Shown here piece by piece: positions 21,810 through 34,100 of a DNA stretch of 64,000 bases; the stretch's first letter is position 1, and every line of letters starts with the position of its first letter. The notes beneath the pieces are model-generated. The model had not been told where the DNA came from. It ran no database searches and was given only the letters and a program-made list of their open reading frames with translations. Location of the stretch: contig WIUZ02000025.1 of NCBI GenBank assembly GCA_015956445.1, positions 124,001 to 188,000 of the forward strand, written 5' to 3'. Both the position numbers and the translations under genes were made by a program. The DNA is from Thelephora terrestris. Lineage: Eukaryota; Basidiomycota; Agaricomycetes; Thelephorales; Thelephoraceae.

Positions 21810-22358
21810 GCATTTAGATTACATCTCGGACAATTGATGAACATGCTGCACTGGGTCCAGGATAGAATAGGTTTCTGGGGATTATTCTAAATAATATTCA
21901 GAATATAATCAGAATAATAAACATGTCTTATTTTAAACATATTCTAGCCATATCCTAGGATTATTTTATTCAAATCTGATGCCCAGAGCCAACTCTGCTG
22001 AGAGTTCATTTGCATTTGCATATTCCTTGAATGTGGGCAGAATCTGTTTTGAAAATAATACATTTACTATTTTAATTATATTCAGAATATTGTTTAGAAT
22101 AATCCCCCAAAACCTATTCTACCCTAGACCCAGTGCTGATTAGCACTATCATATTTGCTGATAGGTCAAAAGCATCCCAGAAAAATTTGTTGAGAACATT
22201 TCAAATGGCATTGGTGGACATTGGTTGGATTACATGTCAAGGTAACATTTGAAATGTAATCAACCAGGAATTGGCGATTACAGTTATTGGAAAGTGCACA
22301 AGAACTCACCATGTAATCAAGATGTAATCACCAGTTCCAGGTGCCCCTGCCCCCAGTG
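21810..22358. mobile_element. CACTG foldback MITE E1, half copy, carrying E5
   Basis: Matches the right half of E4 (about 52925-53189) and ends in GGTGCCCCTGCCCCCAGTG. The left half is missing. MITE E5 (21849-22135) is inserted in it. Confidence 0.8.
21849..22135. mobile_element. Small foldback MITE E5
   Basis: 287 bp. Terminal inverted repeats begin CACTGGGTCCAGG and end with its near reverse complement. The 3-bp target duplication is ctg (21846-21848 and 22136-22138). AT-rich interior with repeated AGAATAAT/ATTCAGAATAT motifs, no coding. CACTG ends with a 3-bp duplication suggest a CACTA-superfamily non-autonomous element. Confidence 0.83.
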
Positions 22359-23133
22359 TTCATGGGTAAAGACAGCGCAATCTATGCAAAAGAGGTGGGA
22401 AAAGTTGCAAACAAATGGGGAAACAGTGGGAGAATAGGAACAACCAGATGGAACATCGGGACATCAGGAAGGTGCTACGATTGGTGTTGCCAAGAGGATG
22501 GAGTGTGTCAGGCCGACGCGACCTCTACAGTTCAATAGCACTCTTGCTATCCAAACCTATCACACGCAGGGGTCAAACACACAGTTATAACCCTGTTGCA
22601 AACCCAGGGATATCGGAAGTCTCTTCACAGACTAGATTGGAGAAGAGGAGAAAGAAGGAGACAAGGGTCTTCAGGCACTCTTGCTCTAAGCACACAGCAG
22701 TAGAGGTCACGGAGAGTCTGATGATAACAAATCTAAGGAGTACAGGCTAAACTACTCTGAGTATATATACTACTTAGATTTGTGACGTGACAGTGACATG
22801 TAACTACCCTAAAGATACAAACACAGACAAACATGGTCCGTGCACAGCACTGCATGGTCTGTGCGTTACGTGGTGACTAATGCTACAAATTATCAGCTGA
22901 TAAACGAAAGTGTGGCGGCCAATAGCAATTTGAGAGCATTACAAAGCAGTTACAAAGCATGACGTAGCCTGGGAATGTTCGGAAGGAATGTGGGTATGAC
23001 TGACTAACAGCCAATGGCAAAAGGGGAGCATATGACTAAGAAATAGGGGCATATGATGTCATGTGGGTCATGCGCAGTAAACAATAGAAATGATGACTCA
23101 ACTCCTGAGTCGTGGAAGGGGCGTGGCATTTGG

Positions 23134-23140
23134 TATATAA
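23134..23140 (+). promoter_or_regulatory. TATA box of the reverse-strand gene in unit B2
   Basis: TATATAA, 60 bases upstream of the ATG at 23201. It is conserved in B1 (minus strand, 11881-11887). With the TATATATA near 22762 on the other strand, it makes the unit divergently transcribed. Confidence 0.55.
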
Positions 23141-23200
23141 CTAAAGGGGGTTGGATGACTGGGTCTCTCAACAAACCCACCTTTGTTACACACAGCCAAC

Positions 23201-24467
23201 ATGCCTCGTGCTTCTACTCGTGTTCCCACCCGTCGCTCTTCTTCTTACTCTCCTGTCCAGGAGAACAATTACAACATCGACCGTTTCTCCCATGCCCGTC
23301 GTGATCCGTCTCGCCCTTATCCCACTCTGGGAGCCGTTATGGACCGCACCGCCACCGCCGACCCTAATGAGGGTTTTACCGACTTAGGTGGGGGCCCTGC
23401 TTGTGCATTCCGATTCAGGAAACCAAGCTAACTCCTTTTAGGTTTTAGGGATTTTATCCAGGCTTCTCGTAGGGTGTCTCGGCGCAAGTTGGCGCGTATC
23501 GAGACGAACCCCTATGCGACCAAACTCCTTAACAGGGGTGTCGAGTTCGTCACCGAGACCAACGAAACCTTCAACTCCGTGTTGGAGGCCAGCGTTATCC
23601 ATACGGGTAACGTTGGGTCCATGTTGATGGATGAGATTGCTCATGTTAATGAGCGAGTTGATGGTCGTCGTGAGGAAATAGAGGCCTTGGAGAATTGGAA
23701 GGAAGATATGCAGGGGGTTATTCATGGACAGGAAGATACCGTTGTTCGACAGGGGGCCGACATTGATTTGCTGAAGGTAAATGTGGGGTCGGGAGATAAT
23801 TGACTTCTCTAACCCAACATTTTCCTTTTAGGGAGAGGTGACTACTCTCAAGGACTTGGTCCGGGCTCTGGTTACTAAAACCGGAGAGTTGGAGGACGAT
23901 AAGGTAAGGGGTAGGGGTTGAAGGTTTTTGATATCTTCTAACCCTATTCCTTTTTAGGTTCGCCTTACTCGTCGTGTCTCCGAGTTGACTGGGGAAGTCC
24001 GGGATCTCCAGAGGAGGTGCAATGAGCCGGAGGTCCGAGTCGAAGAAGAGGAGGAAGAGGAAGTTCTGCATCGGGCTGGGTCGCCGATCATCCCTAACCG
24101 GGCTGAGTCACCGCCTGCTCGTTTGTTGGTCTGTCATGAGAATAGGTTGGTTCCCATTGATGATGAGGTCATCGAAATCGGGAGCGACGAATTCTATCAG
24201 AACGTAGGAGTCGTCCGTAGGGACACTCCTCGTCCTGAGTTCGTTTCTACTCCTTGGGGTAGTCGCCGTCAATGGCCTGCTCTGGAGTATGATCCGTACG
24301 CCGAGTTCGTTCCCGATAGTGAACCAAACTCTGATACGGAGCTTCCAGATTACGATGACTTGTCGGACGTGGACCCGAACGAGATCCGGGAGCAGAACTG
24401 GTTGAATGAGGAGTTGGTGAGGTCGGCATTGGAAGTAGTACAAAGGATCCAAAGAGATATTGATTAG
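23201..24467 (+). CDS. Coiled-coil gene on the reverse strand of LTR-type unit B2
   Basis: ATG at 23201. Frames and splice consensus suggest about five exons, with short introns near 23431-23460, 23776-23831, 23905-23957 and similar. The first exon is basic and serine-rich, and the next is a long heptad-rich segment (motif EIEALENWKEDMQGVIHGQ). Short coil exons follow (GEVTTLKDLVRALV, VRLTRRVSELTGEVRDLQ). The last exon has a run of seven glutamates and an acidic tail ending at 24467. Nothing points to an enzyme. A coiled-coil scaffold or nucleoprotein is possible but is inference. Copy B1 has the same exon plan. Confidence 0.6.
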
Positions 24468-24933
24468 ATAACTCTTTTGTACTGTTGGCTTCCAATGAAT
24501 TTTCTATTTTGTCTATTATGCGTGATCCATGAGTCGTAAAGCATAATGGTTTTCATAAGTCCAATCCAAGGGTCAGATTAATAAACCGGTTGACTTCTGC
24601 GAGAGGTCAACGCGCGACGCTTATTAATACATCCCTTGTTGTCGGTAGTCTGAATATCTACTAGTCGTCCAGGGGCAACGGAGGGCCAGGTAGGGGGGAT
24701 CTTCGTATGAAGGTCCGCCGGTACATGTTCACGTATTATACCTTGGGTCTTCTGGGGTATCTTGACTAGTGGCACGTTCCACGTATTGGACTTTGAGTCG
24801 TTAAGCATAGGGCATACTGCATAATAAACAGTTTAACGCCGTGTTTAGGGCAGGGCACCAACTGACTTAGTGGTGATGAGGCGTTTAAATAAAGGAAATA
24901 AAAGGGGGTAAACGGCGAAATCATCACAGAGTG

Positions 24934-25287
24934 ATTGTGAAAAATGAAGCCAAAAGGGGAAGTCTACAAGTCCAGGATCAGAAAATCACTACTCAAGTGG
25001 GATATCTGGAGCAGTCGCAAGGTGATAGGCAGGCGGAGGGATGGAATAGCACATGTCTGGACAGAGGGAAACTGGACCAGAGGGAGGACATGTCATCAGG
25101 ATGCGATAAGGGACCGGGAAGTGTTGGCTGATCAGGATGTCACGTGCCGCTTGGGGGGATGGCCACAGAGGCAAAGATAGCGTGGGGGTGGTGTTCGTTG
25201 ACGGGATCATGGGAACGGTTCAATGATCAGGACATTAGGCAGGTGTGACACTTCTGTGACTGATCAGGAGGCTGTTGGTGTTGTGCA
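24934..25287. other. Gene-free spacer
   Basis: About 350 bases between unit B2 and MITE E6 with repeated GATCAGGA-type motifs. No coding signal or known element recognised. Confidence 0.5.
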
Positions 25288-25649
25288 CACAGTGGGCAAT
25301 GGGGTGCAATCCAATCCGGATTTTCCCCTGTTTATGTCCCGATTAGGATAAATATTCAGTGTATTTTCTAAACTAGTATATACCTAAAAATCCGAGAATA
25401 ATCCAACAAGGATTATTGTTTGAATATTTTTTGGATTATCTAAAATTTTCAGCTGTGCCAGCCAATCAGCTGGCTCCAATTACAATATTCCGTGCTGGAA
25501 TATTTTACAAGTTTCCCAACATTTTCTTAGTAATATTACCAGAAATTTTCCAGTACTAAACTAATACAGAAAATGTAAGTAATATTTATCCTAATCAGAA
25601 AATAAACAGGGGATAATCCAGATCGGATTGCACCCCATTGCCCACTGTG
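25288..25649. mobile_element. Foldback MITE E6 (CACAG ends)
   Basis: 362 bp. Terminal inverted repeats start CACAGTGGGCAATGGGGTGC, with the reverse complement at the right end. The 3-bp duplication is gca (25285-25287 and 25650-25652). AT-rich interior, no coding. CACWG ends plus a 3-bp duplication fit the CACTA superfamily. Confidence 0.85.
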
Positions 25650-25732
25650 GCAGTTGGTGGTTAGCAGGGCAGTAGGAGTAGGGACTGAGATGGATGCTTG
25701 AGTCAAAGGTTGAGTGAATAGACGGCGGGTCA

Positions 25733-25852
25733 TCGAACAACCTACTGGAAGAACAGAGACGTGATCATTCTCTTACAGCTAGTTGGACTTGTGAGTACAC
25801 TGTGGAGTTGGCTCAGTGCACTGGTGGTTGTTTGGGTACAGTGGCCCTGACA
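25733..25852 (+). mobile_element. 3' end fragment of an LTR-type family D unit (D3)
   Basis: About 120 bases matching the last 120 bases of D1 (17200-17319), ending GTGGCCCTGACA. The rest of the unit is absent. A truncated fossil next to the receptor gene's 3' end. Confidence 0.75.
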
Positions 25853-25922
25853 GTGGTTGGACTGCATTGTATTTGTGCTCCTTCCTATCTAAGTCTCATC
25901 TACAACAGAAAGAAAGTCATAA

Positions 25923-28470
25923 TTATGGGTTCCAGTCACAAAGACAACACACTATGGATTCTTTTTGAGAATAAACATGACAGAAATTCAAAATCAAAAC
26001 CATTCCAGTGTCATAACCAGCAACCAGGTATTGCCCATCCCACTGTGCCACCTTAGGTTCTGCATATCTCCCACACAGTTGGAAAACCACTCTTCCAGTG
26101 ATCTTGTTTGTGATTCTGGTGGGTTCCATGGTAAATTGTAAACAAGATCTCTCTAAGAGTGTGCTGGGTAGTGGAACTGGGGAGGAGCCTGAGATTCCAA
26201 AGTCCCACCCCTGGATAGAAGAGCTTTGAAGTTCAATCCAGATTCTTGAGTCATCCAGATAGAACAAATCTCCATATGACTCCCTTTCCAACTGAACTTT
26301 GCCTATGGGCTCTCCTGTATATATTGGCCACACTTCAATGATAATGTCATGACTCAGGCAAAGAACCTTAGACCCATCCCCCAATATCTTGAGGCTCTGG
26401 CACTCTGGGACCTCTACTGTTTGCAGAAGTTCAGCCCTCTCAGTGTCCCAGATGCTGAATTTCCCACTCTCATGCCAGACCATGATTAGCTTCCCATCTG
26501 TCAGCTGAACATCCCTCAAATTACCACTGGCTGGGGTCTGCAAGGATGCTTTGCAGAGGCCAGTCAAGATATCCCAGGTCTTTACTACCCCATTGTTGTC
26601 ACTTGAGATAACAAGCCCATTCCCTGGGTTCAGACTGATGGACTTGATCAGAGCTGAAGTAAGTGGAGCGGACTTTTGATCAGAGACAACTTGGTCTGTT
26701 TGTGGAACACCAATCTGCCAAAACTTGACTGAATCATCCCAAGATGCTGAAATCAGAGTGGAGGGAGAACAGAATACAATGTCTGAAATCTCAGATGGTG
26801 TGGTGAATTGCTCTATGGGGTGAGAATCTGGCCTGGTTATATTCCAGAGATAGATGTTATTTGCAGTAGCAATTGCAATAAGCCTGCTGTCAGGGGAGAA
26901 ACAGCATTTTCTAGTGTCTCCACCAGCCACAGAGCATTCCACTACAGTCACTCTAGTATCAGAGTGTTGGACCATGACTGTATTTTCAATGCACAAAACA
27001 AATTGAGTACCATCTGGGGAGAAAGCAATGCAAGAACCATCATATGCTGAGCTAATCTGATGGCCATTGATGTCCCACTGCCAGACCTTGCAATTGGAGA
27101 TAGACATAAGGTGTTGGGGGTTTTTTGGAGAGAAGGTGACATAGTCTATCCTCTGGGCTTGCTTAATCATACAAGTGTGTTCCCCTGTCTGATGATCCCA
27201 CAAGAAGATTGTTCCACAATGATCCCCTGAGGCAATCACAGCAAAGTTTGTTGAAATGGAAACAGAAATGACCCAGTCTTTGTGACCATAAAATGTCTTG
27301 ATGACTCCACCAGTTTGCACATCCCAGAGTTTGACAGTCCTATCATCACTTCCAGATACAAACAATATCCCATCTGATGAGAATGTGGAAGATCTAACCC
27401 AATCAGTATGACTAGAAAAGACAGCAGCCTGGCTGCCAGTAACTGCATCCAAGATGATGATATCCCCAGATCTGAGGCCAACTGCAACAGTGTTGTTCCA
27501 GCATGATGTAGACATTGGGTATCCACCAAGAGAAACAGTTCGAGAACATGGTCCCCACCCAAGTGGAATTCCCCTGACCACCTTGACTTCATTAAACAGT
27601 TCTGCACTATACCACTTGTGAAGCCATGATGATGAAGGAGAGAATGGGAGAGCATGGTGGTATAACTGAGAAGGAGAGTCATAGATTGTTTCAAAGTGTT
27701 CCAACAGGAAGCGCTGGGTATCATTTGCCCACTTGCACACAATTCCTGCCTGAGCAATTATTAGAATGGGTCCCAGTGTATGCTTTAAATAGCACTCACT
27801 ACAGCACACCACTGTTCAACATCATTCATAGCATAAAGTCCAACACCAAGTTTTCCCGTAAGCACAAGGACTTCAATCCAATACAACAAGCTTGTTGTAG
27901 AGAACTCATCTATTGCCTCTGCTATTTCCTTGGCATGTGGGCTGCTTCCAGGGATCTCCAGAAGGTGCTTTGTCCAAAAGTGGCATGCATATTCCAAGGC
28001 ATCTCCAATTTTATTGCATTTTTGGGTGGAAAGTTCCTTCACCACACTGAGAACAATATGGTCATCAAGTTCACAAATGTTTCTCTTCAACCTTTCCTTC
28101 ATCAACCTCAGGCATGATAGCAAAATCTCTGCATGATGGACCTTTGGCTCTAGAAAAAACCACTTTCCCCCACATCTGTTGGTATCTGTGAGAAAGTCAG
28201 GAAATGACTTGTGAAATGCTTGAATTGGATCATCTGTCTTCCCAGGGCCTGGTATGAGGAGGAGAGAATGGAGAGAACGAAGAGTGGTGGAGATGTTGGA
28301 TATTTTGAGGAGGTCTGAGAGTGCCCTTGTTGAGAGAGGGTTAAACACTAGTACAACTGTTCCAAGGACAGCCTTGAAACAGGAGTAGAATTCTTGATTG
28401 CTTAGGTCTACATCATGGAAAGCTTGCTCCAGGACTTGGGTGTACAGGAGATCAACTCCTGACTTTCCTT
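25923..28470 (-). pseudogene. Receptor 3' part: linker and WD40 propeller
   Basis: The downstream piece of the split receptor. 28470 to ~27800 encodes the helical linker typical of the family (motifs AFHKSFPDFLTD and DALEYACHFWTKHLLEI). A long frame of ~620 codons (27812-25923) holds the WD40 repeats. A small frame change between the two near 27800 is probably an intron or indel. The propeller frame remains open along its whole length despite loss of the N-terminal half. Confidence 0.85.
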
Positions 28471-28849
28471 CATCTGGAAAAGTCCTCCCGACTAGGCGGA
28501 GCTACGCGAGCCTATGCACTGCTACTCGATCAACTATTGAGCACAGGCTATAATTACGAAGTTAGCACTCCTCCGATGGTCATAGCTGACCGATAGTTCT
28601 CACGTATCGCTCTCATACCACTCATTTCATTCGGCTAGCATTCTCACAACGGGCTCACATAGCTGAGGATAGTCCTACCATAGTATCTCCCTCACACTGC
28701 TTGTTGCCTTTGCGTAGCACTCTCATGCTTGAATGATAGACGGCCAATAGTTACACCCTAGGATATCCATGTACAGTCCAGGTAGCCGGTATTTGGGCAA
28801 AAAACTTGGCATTCAAAGTATTCGAAGTAATACTATGGGGAATCTCTAC

Positions 28850-30995
28850 GCTATGCCTTCTATTCCTCCATCGCGTCGATATCTATCACTAATTTCTTCT
28901 TTGGCTTGGTGGCGAGGGTGCCGGTTGGCTTGTCGCCATTGAGGCATCTCCTTAATATCGGATTCAGTCAGTCCCGCCGCAATCATGGACACCGAGGGTA
29001 CACTCACATGGTCTGGGTGTAGATCGTTGATAACATCCGTGAATGTTTAGATTCACCCTTGTCTGAGTCCCTCGTCGCTTGCATGGCCAAAACGTGATCT
29101 CGATAAATTTCCCGATGATCGGTTACGGTGAACGCGCGCTTGACTTGTACGCCTGTCTGCCACTCGCCGAGAGCTGCTTGAACCTGTGGTCAAGAGTCAG
29201 CCCGTGTGATCCGAGTCAGTGCTGGTGGGATAATTAGCTCACCGCTGTCGTAACGAGCGCGACCATTTCCTGCGGCATCTCCAGACCGTGCTTGCCACGG
29301 TGGAATTGCGCCGAATATGCAACGCCGTAACTGTTGCGACCCTTGAAGAAGTGGGAGATGCAGGATGCGATCTCGGGGTGTTGGTATGGAGCTCCCCTGT
29401 TTGGGGCGCCCTAAAAGTCGGTTAACGGTAAGGCAAATTTACCCGGCACTTGCCCGAAAAATCACGGACCGAATTTGTCTTCCCAAAATGGAACGCCTCG
29501 TCATCAATCAATTTTCCTACCTTTGCAACTATATCCGCTTGCTCCAATCCCTTTATTCCATACGTGCACTCTTCAGAATCAATCAACGCCCTTGCATGAT
29601 CAATTACAGGCTGCCGGGCATTGCACCACCTGCCTGTTGCCTGGTTTGACTCAGAAACCAAATTGGTTGGAACATGAAGGAATGTAAGCGACGCACCATA
29701 CTGATGAGTGATGCCATGTACTGGTGGTCCTGTTGGGCACGCAAGTTTACCTGGTGAGCCACTCGGTCGGTTTTCGCCTGATCTTGGAGCACAGTAACGA
29801 GAGATTGGCTGAGCCAGTCGTTTTGTTTTTCAGGGTCCGGAAATGCATCGACAAAGAAGACTTTCAAGCTTGCCAATCGGACCGTCTTCGAGATGTACCG
29901 GTTAATCTCGGGACTTTGCGCCGATTGCTGGAGTCGATTGTCATCCCCAACAACGAGGTCTGTAGCTGCCAACCATTGGGCGTTCCCGGGTTGAAGGAGG
30001 GGAGGTGTGACAGCAGCTAGTGCAGGAACTGGGGGCAGAACCGTGGGTAGAACGACAGCTGGCGCAGGAACGGGAACCGGGTCGACAGGTGGGATATGGT
30101 CAGGCAGCATGGTGTCAGGGATTGGGACTGGGATGACAGGTGAAATGTTGGGCAGCACGATGTTGAGGGCAGCGTCTTGACTGTTTTCCCCGATAGGTTG
30201 CCGTGCTTGCACTGTGGACGGAACCTGACCGCCCAAGTGGTTGAGTGTGTTGTGTCGGTATGCAGGGGCTCAACTCAGACTGACAACAGACAACACTTAC
30301 TTCATGCAAGGCTTGTGCCGCACGTTTTCCAACCCGTACTGCGTTGGTGGTCCTCGCGTTCGTGACCAATTCACGGTTCTGAACCGGGATTGGCCGCTGT
30401 TGTCATACAATTCAATTGCACCATCACTGTTTAAGTTCGCTCACTCACCTCAGCATTGATCTGTCTAGCGGTCAGTACGTCTGGCTCTGCGTCACTGGAA
30501 ACCAGTCCATCGCTTGCTTGAGCTTTAGGTGGTGAGTTAGCCGTGAGGTATGATTTGCTGGAACGGTCACCTTCACTTTCTTCGCCACTCTCTGCAGATG
30601 ACGAAAAATTTGGGCGCACTGGTGCAGCCCTCACAGCCCGCTGAACTGCTGTAGCCTCGACTTTAACAGTGGGTTGTTCACCCCAAATGTGAGTGTCAGT
30701 TTGGGGAGGGACTGCGTGTCAAACTTACCCTCTTTGTTGTCAGCTTCATCACTCAAAGGGTCTGGCAAATTGGAAAGATGTGGCCCTAATCCAGGAATAT
30801 TGAGCTCTGGTGCAGACGACGAGAATGAGTTCATCTACGCTTTTTAGACGTGACCTCCCCACCCTGTTCTGGTGGGTTCGTCATAGCTCTCTTCCTCTTC
30901 GGCTGTTTGGTCGTTGACCGTGTAGAACGAGTGGCCGGGGGCGGGGCTGCCTTCACTGACGTGTTCTTCTCGCTGGGCTTCTTTTTCTTCGCCAT
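28850..30995 (-). CDS. DUF6532-type gene of the Plavaka transposon
   Basis: ATG at 30993-30995, only 113 bases from the divergent transposase ATG. It encodes a lysine-rich N-terminus (MAKKKKPSEK), a serine/acidic linker, a proline-rich stretch (30100-29990) and then a helical domain with GLEQADIVAKVGKLIDDEAF, HPEIASCISHFFKGRNSYG and MPQEMVALV. That succession matches the basidiomycete DUF6532 domain, whose function is unknown. Several short introns are needed (e.g. about 29170-29240). The frame near 30832 is unclear: one frame stops just as the next begins. The end is probably near 28850. It is likely an accessory gene of the transposon. Confidence 0.6.
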
Positions 30996-31108
30996 GGTGG
31001 TGGGTTGGAGAGGAGCAAACTTCTGTTCCCACCGGTTCTTATGCGATTTCTGGCTCCGAAAAAAATTTCAATTTTCCCAGAAATTACTTCCCTTTCTCCC
31101 CAACGACA
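30996..31108. promoter_or_regulatory. Bidirectional promoter between DUF6532-type and transposase genes
   Basis: Only 113 bases separate the two divergent start codons, so both genes must share control sequence here. A short A-rich block is present. No clear TATA box. Confidence 0.6.
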
Positions 31109-34100
31109 ATGGCTGCAGCAACCGACAGATGCCCAGGATGTGGTCGGAACTTTACTCCCAAAGGTTTCGTGAACCACCTTCGACTTTCGCATGACCCCCG
31201 CTGTGCCTCAGCCCGAGACCGACTCCAACCAACCTACCCAAAGGAAATCAACGAGGAAAATCACCGCCCTCCCTCAGCAATCGATGTTGAAATGATTGAC
31301 CTCGACAATAGAAGTGACACCGGCTCCATTGACCCTGATATCGAGATGTCCCACTGCGAGGACAACACCATTCACAATAGGCACCTCCAGCATATACTTG
31401 AAGATGCTCCTGTTGTACACCCACCAAGTACCCAGGCCCCAGTTATTTTCGACTCCGACGCTGATGACTCCGATGCCGATGACTCCGATGCCGGTGAATC
31501 CGATGATGATAACAATCAGAATCAGGCACTCCGCTTAGAGACACAGCCCATGATTTCTGGTTCTGATGGAAACCTATCAGCCCACCAGAGCCAGTCACCC
31601 GAGGTTCAAAGTAACCCAACTGCACCGTTTGTTGTGAGGTTCCCAGGAGCTGGGGAAGCGTTGGAGACACGGCCATCACTGGTCGGATACCAGCTGTATG
31701 CCAACGGTCTTGGCGCCGATGGGAACGGGCCGTTAGAATGGGCTCCGTTTTCAACCCAGCTGGAATGGGAGGTAGCTCGCTGGGCAAAGCTGAGGGGTCC
31801 AAGTTCCAGTGCATTGTCAGAGTTGTTGCAGATCAACGGCGTGAGTCTTGTTTTTAATCAATTTAGCTGGGTCTGAGTCGTACATTTTCAGCTTTCGGAA
31901 GCCCTAGGATTGTCATTTTCGAACTCCGAGCAACTTAATAATATCATCGACAAGAAACTCCCAAATGGCCTTCCTCAGTTTATTCGAGAGGAAGTTGAGA
32001 TTGCGGGACAGAAATATGAATTCTATCACCGTGATATACTCGAATGTGTTCGAGTCCTCTATGGCGACCCTGAAATCGCGGACGTTTTGGTTCACGCTCC
32101 CGAAGAACACTACACTGGCCCAGATAAAAAGTGCCGTGTTTTTTCCGAGATGAACAGCGGGCGATGGTGGTGGACCCACCAGGTGAAATTCCACCTTCCA
32201 TACTTCTGTCATTGATCTAAATGTTTTCTACAGAAAGAGCTCAAACGAAAGTTCCCTGGGATCACGATCATCCCGGTCATCCTCTCGTCAGATAAGACGA
32301 GGGTTGTCCTCTTTGGGACAAAGGCCGCCTACCCAGTATACATGACCATCGGAAACATCCCAAAAGATATACGACGGAAACCCTCTCGACGAACCCATGT
32401 TCTCATTGGTTACCTACCAACAACACAGTTGCCTCACGTTTCGAGCACTGCCTCACGCCGTCGTATGGTTGCCAACCTTTTCCACCACTGTTTCTCCCGT
32501 ATTCTTGAACCCTTAAAGAATGTGGGCGAGACTGGAGTTGAGATGACCAGTGGTGATGGCATCACTCGTCGGACGCTCCCTCTATTCGCTTGCTTTGTTG
32601 GCGATTATCCAGAACAGGTGCTTGTCTCGGGGTGCAAGACAGGAGAGTGTCCCAAGTGTGACATCAATCGGAAAAAGCTTGGCGACCTTGACACCCCATC
32701 CTCATATCAAGACCTACAAAAGGTTTTGGACGTGTTATCAACATTCGATGACAACCCAGCTGGGTACTCTGCCGCCTGTTCCGAAGTTGGTATCAAGCCA
32801 ATCGTTCACCCCTTCTGGGAGACACTCCCGCACTCCGACATCTACTTATCTCTAACCCCCGACATCCTCCATCAACTGTATCAAGGGGTGATGAAACATC
32901 TTGTTTCCTGGGTTACGACGGCCTTCAACAAAAGAGATCTCGACGCCCGGTGTCAGTGCCTGCCTCCTAATTTCAACATTCGTTCATTCACAAAGGGGAT
33001 TACCTCCCTCTCACGTCTCACTGGAAAAGAACACGCCGACATGTGCCGCATTCTCCTTGGACTCATTGTTGATATGGATCTCCCTGGTGGTGCATCTCCT
33101 ATTCGCCTCATCCGGTCAACCCGCGCTCTCCTCGACTTTCTCTATCTCGCGCAATATCCAGTTCACACCTCCGAAACCCTCCAGCTCCTCCATCAATCCC
33201 TTCGAAATTTCCATGCCAATAAACACATCTTTGTCGAGCTCGGTATTCGCGAGGATTTCAACTTGCCCAAACTTCACTCGCTGGTCCACTATGTCGAGTC
33301 TATTGAGTTGTTCGGTACGACGGACAATTACAACACCGAATATACCGAGCGCCTCCACATTGTCAGGGTTGTAGGCCTGCTTACTGTTTGTGGGGCGCTA
33401 GAGGATTAGCGGAGGGATGAGGGGTGTCGGGTCTGGTTTTGAAGGGGGTTCCGGGTGTGGAAACGAGGGGTGGAGGGATATCGAGAGAGAGAGGTGACTC
33501 TGTTTGGTAAGGGTGCACGGGTGAGTGGTAGTCCTGGCAGAACTGGTTGAGTTGCTGCACGAAAGGTTCGAAGTCTTGGTCGCTAAGGCGTTTGAAGTTG
33601 ACGAGATATTCTATAACCGAATAAGGCAATTCAGTTGGGATCTCCCACCAAAGGACGATGATCGTGGGAGAATGAGTATGGATATTAGTGGTGAGATGAA
33701 CACGTGGAGAGGGGAAGTAGAAGGCGGGACTGATACTGAAGTAGACTGTTGCAAGAACGCTCTCAGTAAGGTCTGAATTCCAAAGGAATTGATGGTCGGC
33801 TCCTAAGAGAAAAGGAGGAGTAGTGACTCCGGCGTCGAGAGCTGCGAAGGGGCGGTAGTAAGGGAAATGGGTGAGTAATCCGGTGGTTCGGTTTACTTGA
33901 AGACTTCTGATGAGTTTATACTCCCAGATAGATCTCCTAGCGTCAGGGACAACTGGTCGCTGAATCGGACTTGTAGAAGGGAAGGGATTAGGGGCACTAA
34001 ACATACACTGGGAGGAGGATTCCTGCTGAGATGAGTTAGAAGGGGTAAGGCGTGAGGAGAATTCCTCAGCTTACTTGTTATTCAGGTTGTGGGTAGGAGA

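Larger units (their letters stand above)
22506..24928 (-). mobile_element. LTR-type unit, family B, copy B2 (solo)
   Basis: The 2,423-bp unit starts TGTCAGGCCGACGCG and ends GAAATCATCACA on the plus strand. It is flanked by the exact 5-bp duplication gagtg (22501-22505 and 24929-24933). In the inferred retroelement orientation (minus), a TATATATA box near 22762-22769 lies ~260 bases from the 3' end. The opposite strand carries the multi-exon gene at 23201-24467 with its own TATATAA at 23134-23140. No polymerase or integrase region. It looks largely whole. Confidence 0.85.

Noticed and set aside
21164-21813. Minus-strand frames of 65-132 codons
   Set aside because: S/P/L/F-rich readings of purine-rich plus strand. 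No motif, and no conservation with another copy.
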